Below, in pieces: positions 1-10,761 of a stretch of 64,000 nt of DNA. Under the pieces are notes generated by a model. That model had not been told where the DNA came from. It did not search any database and saw only the letters and a program-made list of their open reading frames with translations. The translations under genes and the position numbers were made by a program. This stretch comes from Sipunculus nudus (taxonomy: Eukaryota; Annelida; Sipuncula; Golfingiida; Sipunculidae), in assembly GCA_026874595.1 (NCBI GenBank), contig CM049314.1, forward strand, positions 25,681,729-25,745,728, in the 5' to 3' direction. Within the stretch, counting starts at the first letter, position 1, and each line of letters starts with the position of its first letter.

Positions 1-379
1 CAATACTACCTTCTAAACAAGTCTTTCCATGTGACCCCAGTTTATTAATTGGTTTGCTATAAGGTGGCACCACAAGTCATGTTCAGTGGATATTCTGGTC
101 CCCAAGATTAATTAGAATTTGATGCATGTGTTTTTCTACTTGAAATAGATCTCATTGACACCACACAGAATTGATTGTAGATGGCATTACCAGTCATGTA
201 TACAAAAATGAATTCTCAGATTTGAACTCACAGCCTTAGCTTTGAGTCCTGGGCTCCGCCCCTAGACAACAGAAGCTGGTTTTGCAAGGAACATTTTGTG
301 TTTAGCCAAGGAACATATTGTGGAAGATTATACTTGTTGTGGCAAATGATTAAGTACTTAAAGGGGCCGATTCACCTAC

Positions 380-840
380 CTTTTGAAAAAGAATTTATGT
401 GATTTCTGGCTTCCTCTATGTATATATTAATGATAGAAGGGTAATTCTGGTTATGAAAAGTTCTTTTAAGGCACCCGTGAAGGATGTATTAACTTGTTTA
501 TCAACAATGTGTTTGTAAACATAACAATGTTGACAAATGGGAAAAGCATGTAACCTAAGGTGGTAGGTTGCATACCTGGTACATGCAGAGTTAGAAAGGT
601 CACTTGCTGCAAAATGCCATTTGCAAAGCTCTGACTTATCTGACTTTGCACCAGATGCCTTAGTTGAAATTGTTTTAATTGTTTTGTGGGCCCCCACATA
701 TTATAAAAACATTGATATTAACAAAACAAGCAACTTGTGTGCAGTGATATTCATGTTTTCTGGCCTATTTTATAAAAGCTCCAAGGAATTACATTTAGTT
801 TATATATGTCAGATAGGTGATTAGGCCCCTTTTAATCTCC
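380..840 (+). repeat. Old dispersed repeat, copy 1
   Basis: The segment (CCTACCTTTT..., ATTTCTGGCTTCCTC, GTAACCTAAGGTGG..) is shared with 26225-26560, and in reverse with about 53990-54165. The copies are clearly diverged. No coding potential is seen; the short frames here are chance. Confidence 0.65.
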
Positions 841-1061
841 AGGCAAACCATCCCCAGATATCAACATCTTGGGTTGTGGTAGCATATTTTTGCCTCTCAT
901 TGTATGACTTAATTATTTGGTCATTGCTGAAGTACAATTCATGAAGTCACAGAGAACAATGATGTCTCATCACGTACTGCTTGATATAATCTTAAAACAA
1001 ATTATTTTATCCAAAATGCAGTTTTCAGTTACCGGAATAGAACAGTTATCAACTAGTCATA

Positions 1062-1062
<1 letters not shown>

Positions 1063-1122
<60 letters not shown>
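1063..1122. repeat. TA microsatellite
   Basis: About 30 uninterrupted TA units lie immediately before a foldback sequence. Confidence 0.98.
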
Positions 1123-1127
<5 letters not shown>

Positions 1128-1206
1128 TTGCTATTCGCAGTTCAGTACCGATAACCTCTTTAGTACATTTAATGGTCGGCAGATGGCAGCAAATCACAGT
1201 GCAACG

Positions 1207-1305
1207 GTCGAAAACTAATCTCTCCAACAGACGCCAGGTGCTACCGCTCTGCACCATTAGCGGTAGCGGCACCTGGCGTCGGTTGGAGAGACTACATCGA
1301 AAACG
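1207..1305. repeat. Foldback element / strong hairpin
   Basis: The left arm (1219-1249, TCTCTCCAAC..GACGCCAGGTG) and right arm (1259-1291, CACCTGGCGTC.GTTGGAGAGA) are inverted complements. They differ by one mismatch and a 3-nt indel, with an 8-9 nt loop around CTGCACCATT. Weaker complementarity (TCGAAAAC / TTTTCGA) extends outward. It may be a small palindromic MITE or the hairpin of an RNA. Confidence 0.85.
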
Positions 1306-1749
1306 TGATCAACTGTCTATATCTTTTGCTTTTTTTCGTGTCGCTCGTTTAGGGTTTGGCGCGGCTATCGGTACATACACGTGCAACTGGCGGAATTATC
1401 TCCAGATTTTAATGCATTTTTATTTAGAATCTTATGAAAAATACATTGGTCAGTTTTCTAAAATATGTAACTTTTGTTTCCCCCTTAGTTATAATATTTT
1501 ATAAAAACCCACCACAAGTGTCAATTTTCAAATTTATATACTGCAAAAATAAGCACATTGACCCCCAAATTTCATTTCAGAATTTTACAAAGTATGTCTT
1601 GTAGATATCATGTGCAAACTATCTAAGAAATTCCACTGGTAGTTTTAAGTGTCATGTTTCTCCTTAACACAACTCTCATCATATTTGTTGTTACGCTCTT
1701 TACACAGCGCTTTACCTATAGGGCTACTTCCTATATCGTAAGGCGCTGT

Positions 1750-2745
1750 TTGTTATGACCTCGTATCCTGCTTTGCAACACCAGAGGGGAGCACTGTATT
1801 TTTGTCCAATCAGATGAAACTTTGTGCTGGAAGACAAAGCCAAGCGAGGAATACACGGAGCCAATCATATTCATTTCTTTTTGAGTGACAGCTCATCCCC
1901 CAGCGTAACCGTCTAAACAGGCCATAGGCTCAGAGAGAATTGCCCCTGACGTGGTTTGCTTAGGGCCTTGGGCACATAGGATGCTCGGCCGGTGAGCTGT
2001 AATTCAAACGAAACGTAACAACAAAGGCTGCGTGCACACCTCGCTGGCTGGTTTCAGTTCTGCAGACAACAGATACATGGCTACGCTAACACAGTCATAA
2101 TGTCATAATCGTATCGGTCGATGATGCGAGAATGCAGAGGGAGCAATTTAAATTCGACCGGAAACTCATCAAACGGCGCTTGAAGCGCGGCAATGGGCGG
2201 AGCCAGGATGCCTGTCGAGTGTTTGTTTATTGGCATCTGATTGGCTGCTTGTCACATCGTACGCACGTTTATTTCAGTGGACAACAAACCGCCATCTGGT
2301 GTCTAAATATATCATAAACGATCAAAGCTAGCAGCGTGAAAATCAGTTGCTTCTTTAGAAGCACAAGATTTCCGCTGCCTCGGGAGCGTAATTTGTTGTG
2401 AAAACCACACTTATAATGGATATTGTCTCGGCCCAAGACGTGTGATTCCGGTCCGCTCTGCTCCTCTCCGTCAACAACGTATCACAGTTGTGGATCCGCA
2501 ACAATAATGGATACAGCAGTTTAACAATGTAGAGCAGCGGAACTTCCGGAACTTCTGATTTGATCTTCATTTTTTTCCAGCGTTAAGTATCCATAAATTG
2601 GGTCAGTGTTGTCGGAATGTGATTAGAATGAAAGGTCAGCAAATGCACTGAACAGCAACTGGATAGACGAATGTCATGGTGTCTGCGATTGACGTCAGGT
2701 AGCACCAACCATCACAATGATTGTTTAGTGAAGCAAACCCAGGTG
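1750..2745 (+). promoter_or_regulatory. Possible promoter region (CCAAT, GC-box, CRE)
   Basis: This CpG-bearing, non-repetitive-looking stretch contains CCAATCAG near 1806, CCAATCAT near 1861, reverse ATTGGC near 2240, a GC-box GGGCGGAG near 2195, and a full CRE TGACGTCA at 2690-2697. A plausible splice donor, CCAG|GTGAAG, lies at 2743. Together these could be the promoter and 5' UTR exon of a + strand gene, possibly the ABCC5-like gene with an 18-kb first intron. No transcript evidence is available and other CpG islets exist (8.6-9.1, 9.35-9.8 and 16.56-16.8 kb). Confidence 0.25.
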
Positions 2746-2769
2746 AAGAGAGTGTTCCAGATCCATTTA

Positions 2770-3960
2770 TAACTAGAATACGGGTAGTCGACAAGCGACT
2801 ACGTGTATCCGCCTAAATCAGAGTGGAACGGGTGAAGTGAGGCATGGATTGAGTGGCAAGGGGAAATAGAGTGAAGTGTTGCATATTAGCATGGATGTCT
2901 GCAGCCAAATTGTGTATGTAGGTTGCGCCACCTACCACAAAATCCAGAAAGCCGTTCAAGTTGTATACATATGCAAAATTTAAGGCAGATAAGTCAAACC
3001 ACTACATGTATATGAGTGATTTTAGCCCCTGGCAGACAAACAGATGGATGCTGTGTGAAAATGGTTGCAGGTGGCGCCACCAGTTTTGCGTATGATAAAG
3101 AGCTATGTGAGAATTATACACATGCAAAACTTTGGCCCAATCGGTCAAACGGTTCCCAAGATATAAGCTTGGATGTCTGCTGCATAAACTAGAATGCAGG
3201 TGGCGCCACCTGTCATAAAATCAAGAGAGCTGTCGGGGATGTATAAACCTGCAAAATTTGAGGCAGATAAGTCAAACCACTGCCGAGATATGAGTGATTT
3301 TATCCCATGGCAGACAAACAGACGGAGCTGTGCAAAAATGGCTGCAGCTGGCGCCACCAGTTTTGCGTATGATAAAGAGCTATGTGAGATCTATACACAT
3401 GCAAAATTTTGGCCCAATCAGTCAAACGGTTCCCGAGATATGAGCTTGGATGTCTGCAGCGTAAACGTGAATGTAGGTGGCGCCACCTGTCATAAAATCA
3501 CAAAAGCTATCAAGGATGTATACGCATGTCAAATTTCAAGTGAATTAGTCAAATCACTGCAGAGATATGAGTGATTTTAACCCAAGGCAGACGAACAGAT
3601 GGACACTGTGCAAACATGGTTGCAGGTGGCGCCACCATTTTTTGTGTATGTTATAAAGCTCTCCAAGGGCTACATTCTTGCAAAAAAAATTTACCTGATC
3701 AGTCAAACGGTTCCCGAGATATGTGGGTTTATGTGTGGAAACAGACGCACAAACGGACGCAGAGCGCAGAGGAAAGGTCAGAGGTCAAAACAAAATCGGG
3801 GCGCTGCAGTTCACATGTGACCCGAACATAATCCCGGGTTTCGTAAAATTCCGGCCAGCGGTTACGGAGGAGTTCTCCGGACACCTACGCGGCGGCGGCG
3901 GCGGCGGCGGCGGTGGGCTGAAGATATAGTATCCGCAAAACTCTGTTTTGGCGGATACAA
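2770..3960 (+). mobile_element. GCGCCACC-rich repetitive element, copy 1
   Basis: The element is built of about 290-bp diverged internal units. Each unit has GGTGGCGCCACC, a CATAAAATC block, a GTCAAACGGTTCCCGAGATA-like block and a GCAGACAAACAG-like block. It begins near ACTAGAATACGGGTAGTCGA and ends at a hairpin 3929-3958 (GTATCCGCAAAA / TTTTGGCGGATAC); the same GTATCCGCC occurs near its start (2805-2813). An inverted copy lies at 50340-51665. It contains short open frames but no recognisable protein. A GGC run is at 3890-3914. Confidence 0.75.
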
Positions 3961-4076
3961 TTACAGTCCACCTAATTTTGATATATTAACATGTAGTTTA
4001 TCTCGCCAAACTTGAGAGAAAACGTGCTACAATATGTTTTGCACTATATGTTTTGCAAAAGATGAAACCATACCTT

Positions 4077-4424
4077 GGTAGATGAAGCATGTACAGTAGG
4101 TATGGTAGATGAAGTATGTACAGTAGGTATATATGGTAGATGAAGCATGTACAGTAGGTATGGTAGATGAAGCATGTACAGTAGGTATGGTAGATGAAGT
4201 ATGTACAGTAGGTATGGTAGATGAAGTATGTACAGTAGGTATGGTAGATGAAGTATGTACAGTAGGTATGGTAGATGAAGTATGTACAGTAGGTATGGTA
4301 GATGAAGTATGTACAGTAGGTATGGTAGATGAAGTATGTACAGTAGGTATGGTAGATGAAGTATGTACAGTAGGTATGGTAGATGAAGTATGTACAGTAG
4401 GTATGGTAGATGAAGTATGTACAT
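4077..4424. repeat. 24-bp minisatellite
   Basis: There are about 14 tandem copies of a 24-bp unit (GGTAGATGAAGTATGTACAG plus TAGT). The first few copies carry GCATG instead of GTATG, and one unit has a short TATA insertion. Because 24 is a multiple of three, long frames are open on both strands; these are not genes. Confidence 0.95.
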
Positions 4425-6054
4425 AAATGATGTGTGGGTTGGGATAATGCGTGCTCACACACCCATAAACGCCATCACAGTTGCAACAAGCAGTCGTGAA
4501 AAAAAGTCGTTCTGTAGATTTAGACTGTATTTGTAAAATCACAACATGAAACAAATTATTAGTGGGTGCAATATTATCAATCAATATATAATGTCGCATA
4601 TTGCGATATCTTTTTCAAATCTCGATATATTTTGATATTTTGTCAAAAATGGCTGAAACTGATTATTTTTGGTAAAATAATATGGTATCTTTTGTAAACA
4701 TATTTAGACATTTAAATATGTTAGGCCCAATGAAAGGCTGAAAGTGCAAACCCCTGCCGTGTCTATAGAAACGCCTCGGGTCGTTTGATAGGAAATATTA
4801 TAACTAGGTGTAAGCTTGAATGACCATGCGATCAAAGGTATACGTCCCAGAAAATGTGAATATCTGCTGATGACTAGATGGTACCAAAATATATCTAGAC
4901 AGAAAAAAAAAGAAAAATTGGATACAAGGAAAATATCGCAATACCTACCGGAGTAGGCCTACGCTACCAAATATGGCTATTCATTGCAATACGAAAATTG
5001 TAGGCGGTACTCGGCGATTCCCGAGATATTTTTTAAATTTACATTATAAAGTAATAGTTCCAGGGAGTCCTTGGTTTTCATCCAGTTTGTTCAATTATAT
5101 TACATGTATGGACTTGTAATTTCCTGCATAGTATTAGATTATATATATGTACTATATCATTGCACATAAAATGCTAAACAAGAATAAATTTTTCAATAAC
5201 AAATTACCTTGTTCAGGATCGAAAGGACGAGGGCACAAAGGTTAAGTTCTTGAGCTGAATTTCAATTAATAACCTGCCTATTATATATTAACTTGTTCAT
5301 ATATACGGGTAATCTACCATTAAATTGCCTGCAGGCGATTTGGCATCAGATAGTTTACACGTCACGTAATTATTTTGTTTGTCATAATCAATGTTTGGAT
5401 TTATAAAGGAACTGATGGTCTGCAACGTGTTGACAACGTTACGAACAAAAATGGCAAATTAATTTGTCAATAAATCTGGTTCGAATATCGTAAGGGGATC
5501 AGTTGCTTAAATCGAGAATCCCAGCTTTCTGACTCTCATTTACAAATCTTATCCTGATATAGAAAGGTTTTCAAGTTACCGAAGCCATTGCGTCATTATA
5601 ATACTTAACGATCGCTGCTTTTTGGTTTATTTCCATCATCAAAGCTTATCTAAAGACCTATATTTTAATTGACACTCATTCACAAGACATCAAATTATGA
5701 GCGAAAAATACTTATATCATGTCAACCAATAACTTTAGACACGATTACATGTATCATGTTATAGTATAACAAAAGGACATTGCCATGCAGTAAATGCAGT
5801 TACTTGGTCCGTAAACAGTATATTACATTTCTGAGTCTGCATTGACTCCCCATGTGTTATATAAAAGTTCCATTGATTTTGAAAGTCATGGTTTGCATGC
5901 CTTCAGATGCTAATGTGCAAGTGATGCACGTGATGTTACATATGAAAGCGTAGAGTTCGTTACTTTTAATGACTGGGCATTGTTTACAAAGACTCAACGA
6001 TGACGAAATCTAAATATTGAATTGGAGAAGTCTAAATACTAAATTGATAGTTTT
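4425..6054. other. Gene-free AT-rich stretch
   Basis: No coding exon, RNA gene or element end is recognised here. It holds CGATAT-rich and AT-rich sequence only. Confidence 0.6.
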
Positions 6055-6055
6055 T

Positions 6056-8580
6056 AGCTCAGCTGACTATAAGTCATCTGAGCTATAGTCGTGGTCCATT
6101 GTCCGTCGTCCGTCCGTCTGTCCGTCCGTCCGTCCGTCCGTCCGTCCGTCCGTAGATGTGGCACGTTTTGAAACTGTAAGACCTAGGAATCCAAAATCCG
6201 GCATAATGTTAGATGTCCCCAAGATCTCCTACCAAGCCGAAAACTGGGTCTTTTCGACTTCGTTCCTTTGAGAAATTAAGGAAAAACCTCAATTTTTCAT
6301 TAAAAACCCTATTTTCACACTTCAGGACTGCCTAATATCAAAACCACTCATCTGTTTTTCCTCATATTTACCATAAATATTCCTCTATATAGTTCCTATG
6401 TACATTCAAGAAAATATGTCTGTATTATATAATTTAAAAAAGTTATGGACCCAAACATAATGCATTTTGTAAAAAATCAGGAAAGATATTTGATCACTTA
6501 ACACAAAACATGTTAAAGCTATGGACCTTTTTTCCAGTAATATAACTTTAATTAATCAAAATTAAATTGTATACCCAAAATTAGATGAAAATCTTTTAAT
6601 TTTTTTAAAATATTAATAAAAATAAAAAATTGGTACCTTAAATTTTGCCCAACTTTGACCATGGCACGTTTTTTTACTGTAAGTACTGTGGATTTAATTT
6701 TCACAGCATGTTTTTGTTACCTTTTTAACTGTTAACACCAAAAATTTGAAACCAGTTGATCAAAACCTGTAGATTTTATTTAAGTTTTCAAGCACCATGT
6801 AACATATTGTATACATCAAGCTAGTGTTATGCAGTTTGCAAGAGCTCAGCTCCCCAGCTTCAGCTCTTAGTTCCTTAAATTCGGCATACAGCTAGATGTC
6901 TCCAAAATCCCCTACCTTGCCAAGAATTCGGTCACTAGGACTTAATACCTTCAAGATATTAATGAAAAACCTCATTTTTCCATTAAAAACCCATTGTTAC
7001 ACTTCAAGACTGCCTAATATCAAAACCACTGATCTGACTTTAATCATAAATAATATACATATTTTTCATTCTCTATGCACATGCCAGAATGATGTCAGTA
7101 TTGCGTAATTGTTTTAAGTTATGGGCCCAAACATAATGCACTTTGTAAAAAATCAAGAAATATAAACTCCCTTAACAAGGGGATTGCTGAAGCTAGAGAT
7201 TTTTTGTCAGGGATGTAACATTATTTAATCAAGATTCAATTGATTACCCAAAATTAGTTATGAATTTTTCAAATTTTATAAGTTATTAGTATAAATGTAA
7301 AATTAGTAACTTAAATTTTGCCCAACTTTGACCATGGCACGTTTGTTTCCTGTGAGCACTGTTGATATAATTTTCATATCATGCACACTAAGGATTTCAG
7401 CTTTTAAGTTCAGAAAGCTGAAAGAAATTGGCCAAAAATTGTAGCTTTTATTAATGTTTTTATGAGACCCTGTCAGACTTTGGCTCTTTCCAGCCCCTCT
7501 TGAGTCACCTGTATGTTGACCTTGTTGACCTTTCACCAAATTATGCATGCTTGAGGCGAGGCATACAGGGAATCCAGGCAGCTTATGGCCAGCCACAGTT
7601 GACCCAGGTGTCCAACCCAACTCATCTAGTAGTTTTAACCAACTACATACAATAAACAATAAATTAATAAATTTTTATTTGGTTTTTAATAAAAAATTAA
7701 TGAAAAATAGAAAAGGAATTTGTTAGTTTATTATAACAGGAAATTAACTTGCAGTTACTAATGATTCATTACTAATTATTAGGGATCATATGATGGAAAT
7801 TAATGATAGACAAAGATGCAGTTGATAATATTAATCTAGATTCCTACTGTGTCTAGTGTGTACATTAATGTGAAATTAGTCCAAAATGAATTTATTACAG
7901 TTATTTTTTAATATAAATAAAAGCCATAAAACCAGGTACTTATGATCATTATTTAAATGTGTGAATTTGGATATTCTGGATTCTCAACATCATTGTTTGG
8001 TGAAAACTGAATAAATACCAGACATGGTGCGAATACTTTGTAATTGTATTTAAATACGAATATGATTATGTACTCCATTATAAAATTTCTTGCATAAAGA
8101 ATGGGAATTCAGGTAAAAATGAAAGTATATGAATACCAGTGCAAATACTTTCAAAATGTATTCATGAATGCATTCATGAATAAATTCTTAAATATTATTT
8201 TAATAATCATTTCAGTTATATTTCATTTTAAAAAATCATATGATTCTCTTATTATTTTTAATAAAAATTATATTTGGGACAATATTTGTAATTTTTTTAA
8301 TTAATAGTTAAACCCTTATATTATATATTCTGCTTATAAGTTATATTGCCAAGTCAAAATCTGTGTGACAATAGTACTCCATTTGTTAATAAAATAAATG
8401 AAATCAATCCTCTTCCCTGTCTCCAAAGGTACTATCAAAATCATACATAAGATAAACAACAACAACTCATATTACAGCTTATATTTATTACCACACAAAA
8501 CCAGCATGTGCCTCATTTCTAAATAATATTTTTTTATCATATATAACAGCTGAGCGTCGTGACCCATAGGTCCCTTGTTT
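6056..8580 (+). mobile_element. Foldback-ended non-autonomous element (ACTATAAGTC subtype), copy 1
   Basis: The 5' end is a hairpin, AGCTCAGCTGACT-ATA-AGTCATCTGAGCT, followed by a CCGTCCGTCC microsatellite (6101-6153). The 3' end is CAGCTGAGCGTCGTGACCCA...CTTGTTT. GCTCAGCTG at the 5' end and CAGCTGAGC near the 3' end form subterminal inverted repeats. Inside are two diverged direct units of about 690 bp (about 6176 and 6865 onward). A second copy lies at 35855-37466. The architecture resembles Helentron-associated elements, but the class is not certain. Confidence 0.72.
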
Positions 8581-10760
8581 ATAGATTGGACGAGTGCGCA
8601 GCCTCCTTTCTTAGTATTCCGCGAAATTTCTTCGTGTTTTTAATTAATGTTATAAACACATACAAGTTCACAGAAATAAACCTACAAAGCAATCATTGAC
8701 ACCAAACCTCCGCCAACATACCACGGTAGATCATTAAATCTGGAATATTATTATTATGACCTCAACTGAACGCAATAGGGCTTGTAGTATAAAAGGACAG
8801 GGCATGTATTAATCCAAGTCGAGAGATCCGTGTGCCACGGTTCACCAGATCGATGGTTACATTACTGATCAGTCCTTCCTGTCAAAACAAAGGCGGCTCC
8901 ATTCAGGTCAAACCTGCAGACACGGAAGGGAATTTTCAGGGGAAATTTACAATAAAGATTTTCCTTGACAGTAATATACTAGACGTCTGCAATCGCTATG
9001 GTAGGCTATAGGGAATATTGATAAAGTCATAAACAATCCCATATAAGCTTCCCTCCTCACGCGGTGACGACGATCTCGCCCTTGCCCGCGGTACAAACAA
9101 ATCCCTCCTCATAATGTAAAAGAGTCTGTTATCATAACGTTTTATAGCTATTTAGATTGTCCTAAAAATAATGAATTGTTCTTTGAATATTACATTCCCA
9201 TCTCAAAATGTCAAGAAAACTTCATAAATGTTTCGAGTAAAATTGTTTTCCGAGCAACCGTAAATCCAACATGCGCAAAAAAACCCCACATGTTACCTCC
9301 AAGCGGAGGTAAAATAATCATGTAAGTAAATGACCTATAATCATATAAGACGCAACGAACCATCACGTTCAGTGTCAGGTTCACTATCGTCACGCATGGG
9401 TGAACGATTTACCATGGATGCTTCATCGGTGTGTATTCAAGCCTTAAATTATATGTTGGATCTTTCTAAGGATATGTTTGCTGGCTTGTGTATTTGGTTA
9501 CAATACCGTCGACGTAAAGAGGGCATTTCTTCTAGTTCGAGAGCAAGGTAAAAACGCTGGGAAAGGCTGGGAAACAGCAATTATATTTACCTGTCGCCTT
9601 CGAACTGCCAAGTGGCGAGTCATCTGCATGGGGTTATCTGGGCAGACATTGGTGCTTCCCTTTGCTAAAACTTGCGCTAAAATACGTACATCATGGCGGA
9701 ATAGCGATAGCACGCAATACAAACCCTTTCAATCGCAGTGTCGACACCTTCGGCGACGACTGAGACTTAGTGTCCGGGTCATGGACCTTGTTTGCCAACA
9801 AAATGTGACAATCCACAGGAAAATAAACCGAAGCCCCCCCCCCCCCCCCCCCCCCCAGCCAACAGAGAGTGCAATAGCTCTCCCCAGAATATCATGAATG
9901 TCTGCATTCCCAAACGCATATTATGGAACATTCTTTTAAGGAAAATATTATTCTCTTTTCCATGTATCTGGTTTCATTCAACAAAGCCGTCATCAGTGGC
10001 GGTTCAATAGGGGCTTACCTGCCCCCCCCCCCCCCTCCTTTGAGCTGTAACACGTATCATTATATGTTTCTTTTTACATTTATTCTTGGTTAATTTTCAT
10101 TTTGCATATTTCTCTTTAATTTATTAGCAATTAGATGATTAAATTATTCCCAGTTTATTACTTTCTTATTCATAAGTTGATGATATTAATGAACAGCTGT
10201 GTGATTTGCTACGTTAAGACAGCATCCAAATATTTTTATAATAAGAGAGGGAGATCTTTCGTTATTATACTCTACTGGGTCAAAACACTGAGGAAACCCT
10301 AAATTGCATTTTCTGTGAGACACTGCCTTCCTGTTAGCCTGCAGAGCGCTAGGACCTGGTTGAGGTCGACCATGAAAAACCATGGCTCCTCTGCAGATAC
10401 CGGTACACGGACTACGGTCTGTGCACTGCTGTACGAGTATTGTGCGCTTTCTAGACCTAGACCACTGAAGCCAGTAAAATGCACCGTTTAGTATAAGACT
10501 TTCAACATATCAATTATTTTACCCCGAGCATTACATTTCAAAATTTATATTTACATGTTACAGCAGTTAAATGGCATTTTCACCACTGACATCAACATGT
10601 TGCAATCGATTGAAAGATTATATATCCTAAATTTGAAGAAATATAAATATTCATTATCGAACCCCTCAAACGTTTGACTACATTATGTTAAGACATTTAT
10701 GAGAACAGTAGTTGTGGAACAGAAAATCCTCAAATGTCCTGTTTACATATTAATTTTTTT
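8581..10760. other. Inter-element stretch, no recognised gene
   Basis: It contains some CpG-bearing sequence (8600-9120, 9340-9800), poly-C tracts at 9836-9857 and 10021-10035, and open frames up to 139 codons (9478-9897). The translations resemble no family I know and end in a Pro run caused by the poly-C tract. A 5' UTR exon could lie here but nothing identifies one. Confidence 0.5.
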
Positions 10761-10761
10761 T

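Noticed and set aside
3194-3574. 126-codon frame in the GCGCCACC repeat
   Set aside because: It follows the internal repeat units and is not preserved in the inverted copy at 50-51.6 kb.
4077-4424. CRISPR-like regular repeats
   Set aside because: Units are directly contiguous with no unique spacers, and the genome is animal.
4027-4599. Overlapping long frames up to 190 codons on both strands
   Set aside because: They are produced by the 24-bp minisatellite, whose length is a multiple of three. The repeated peptides (VDEVCTVG, ILHLPYLL and similar) have no gene context.
9478-9897. 139-codon frame with a proline run
   Set aside because: The run comes from a poly-C tract, there is no recognisable domain, and no splice partners were found.
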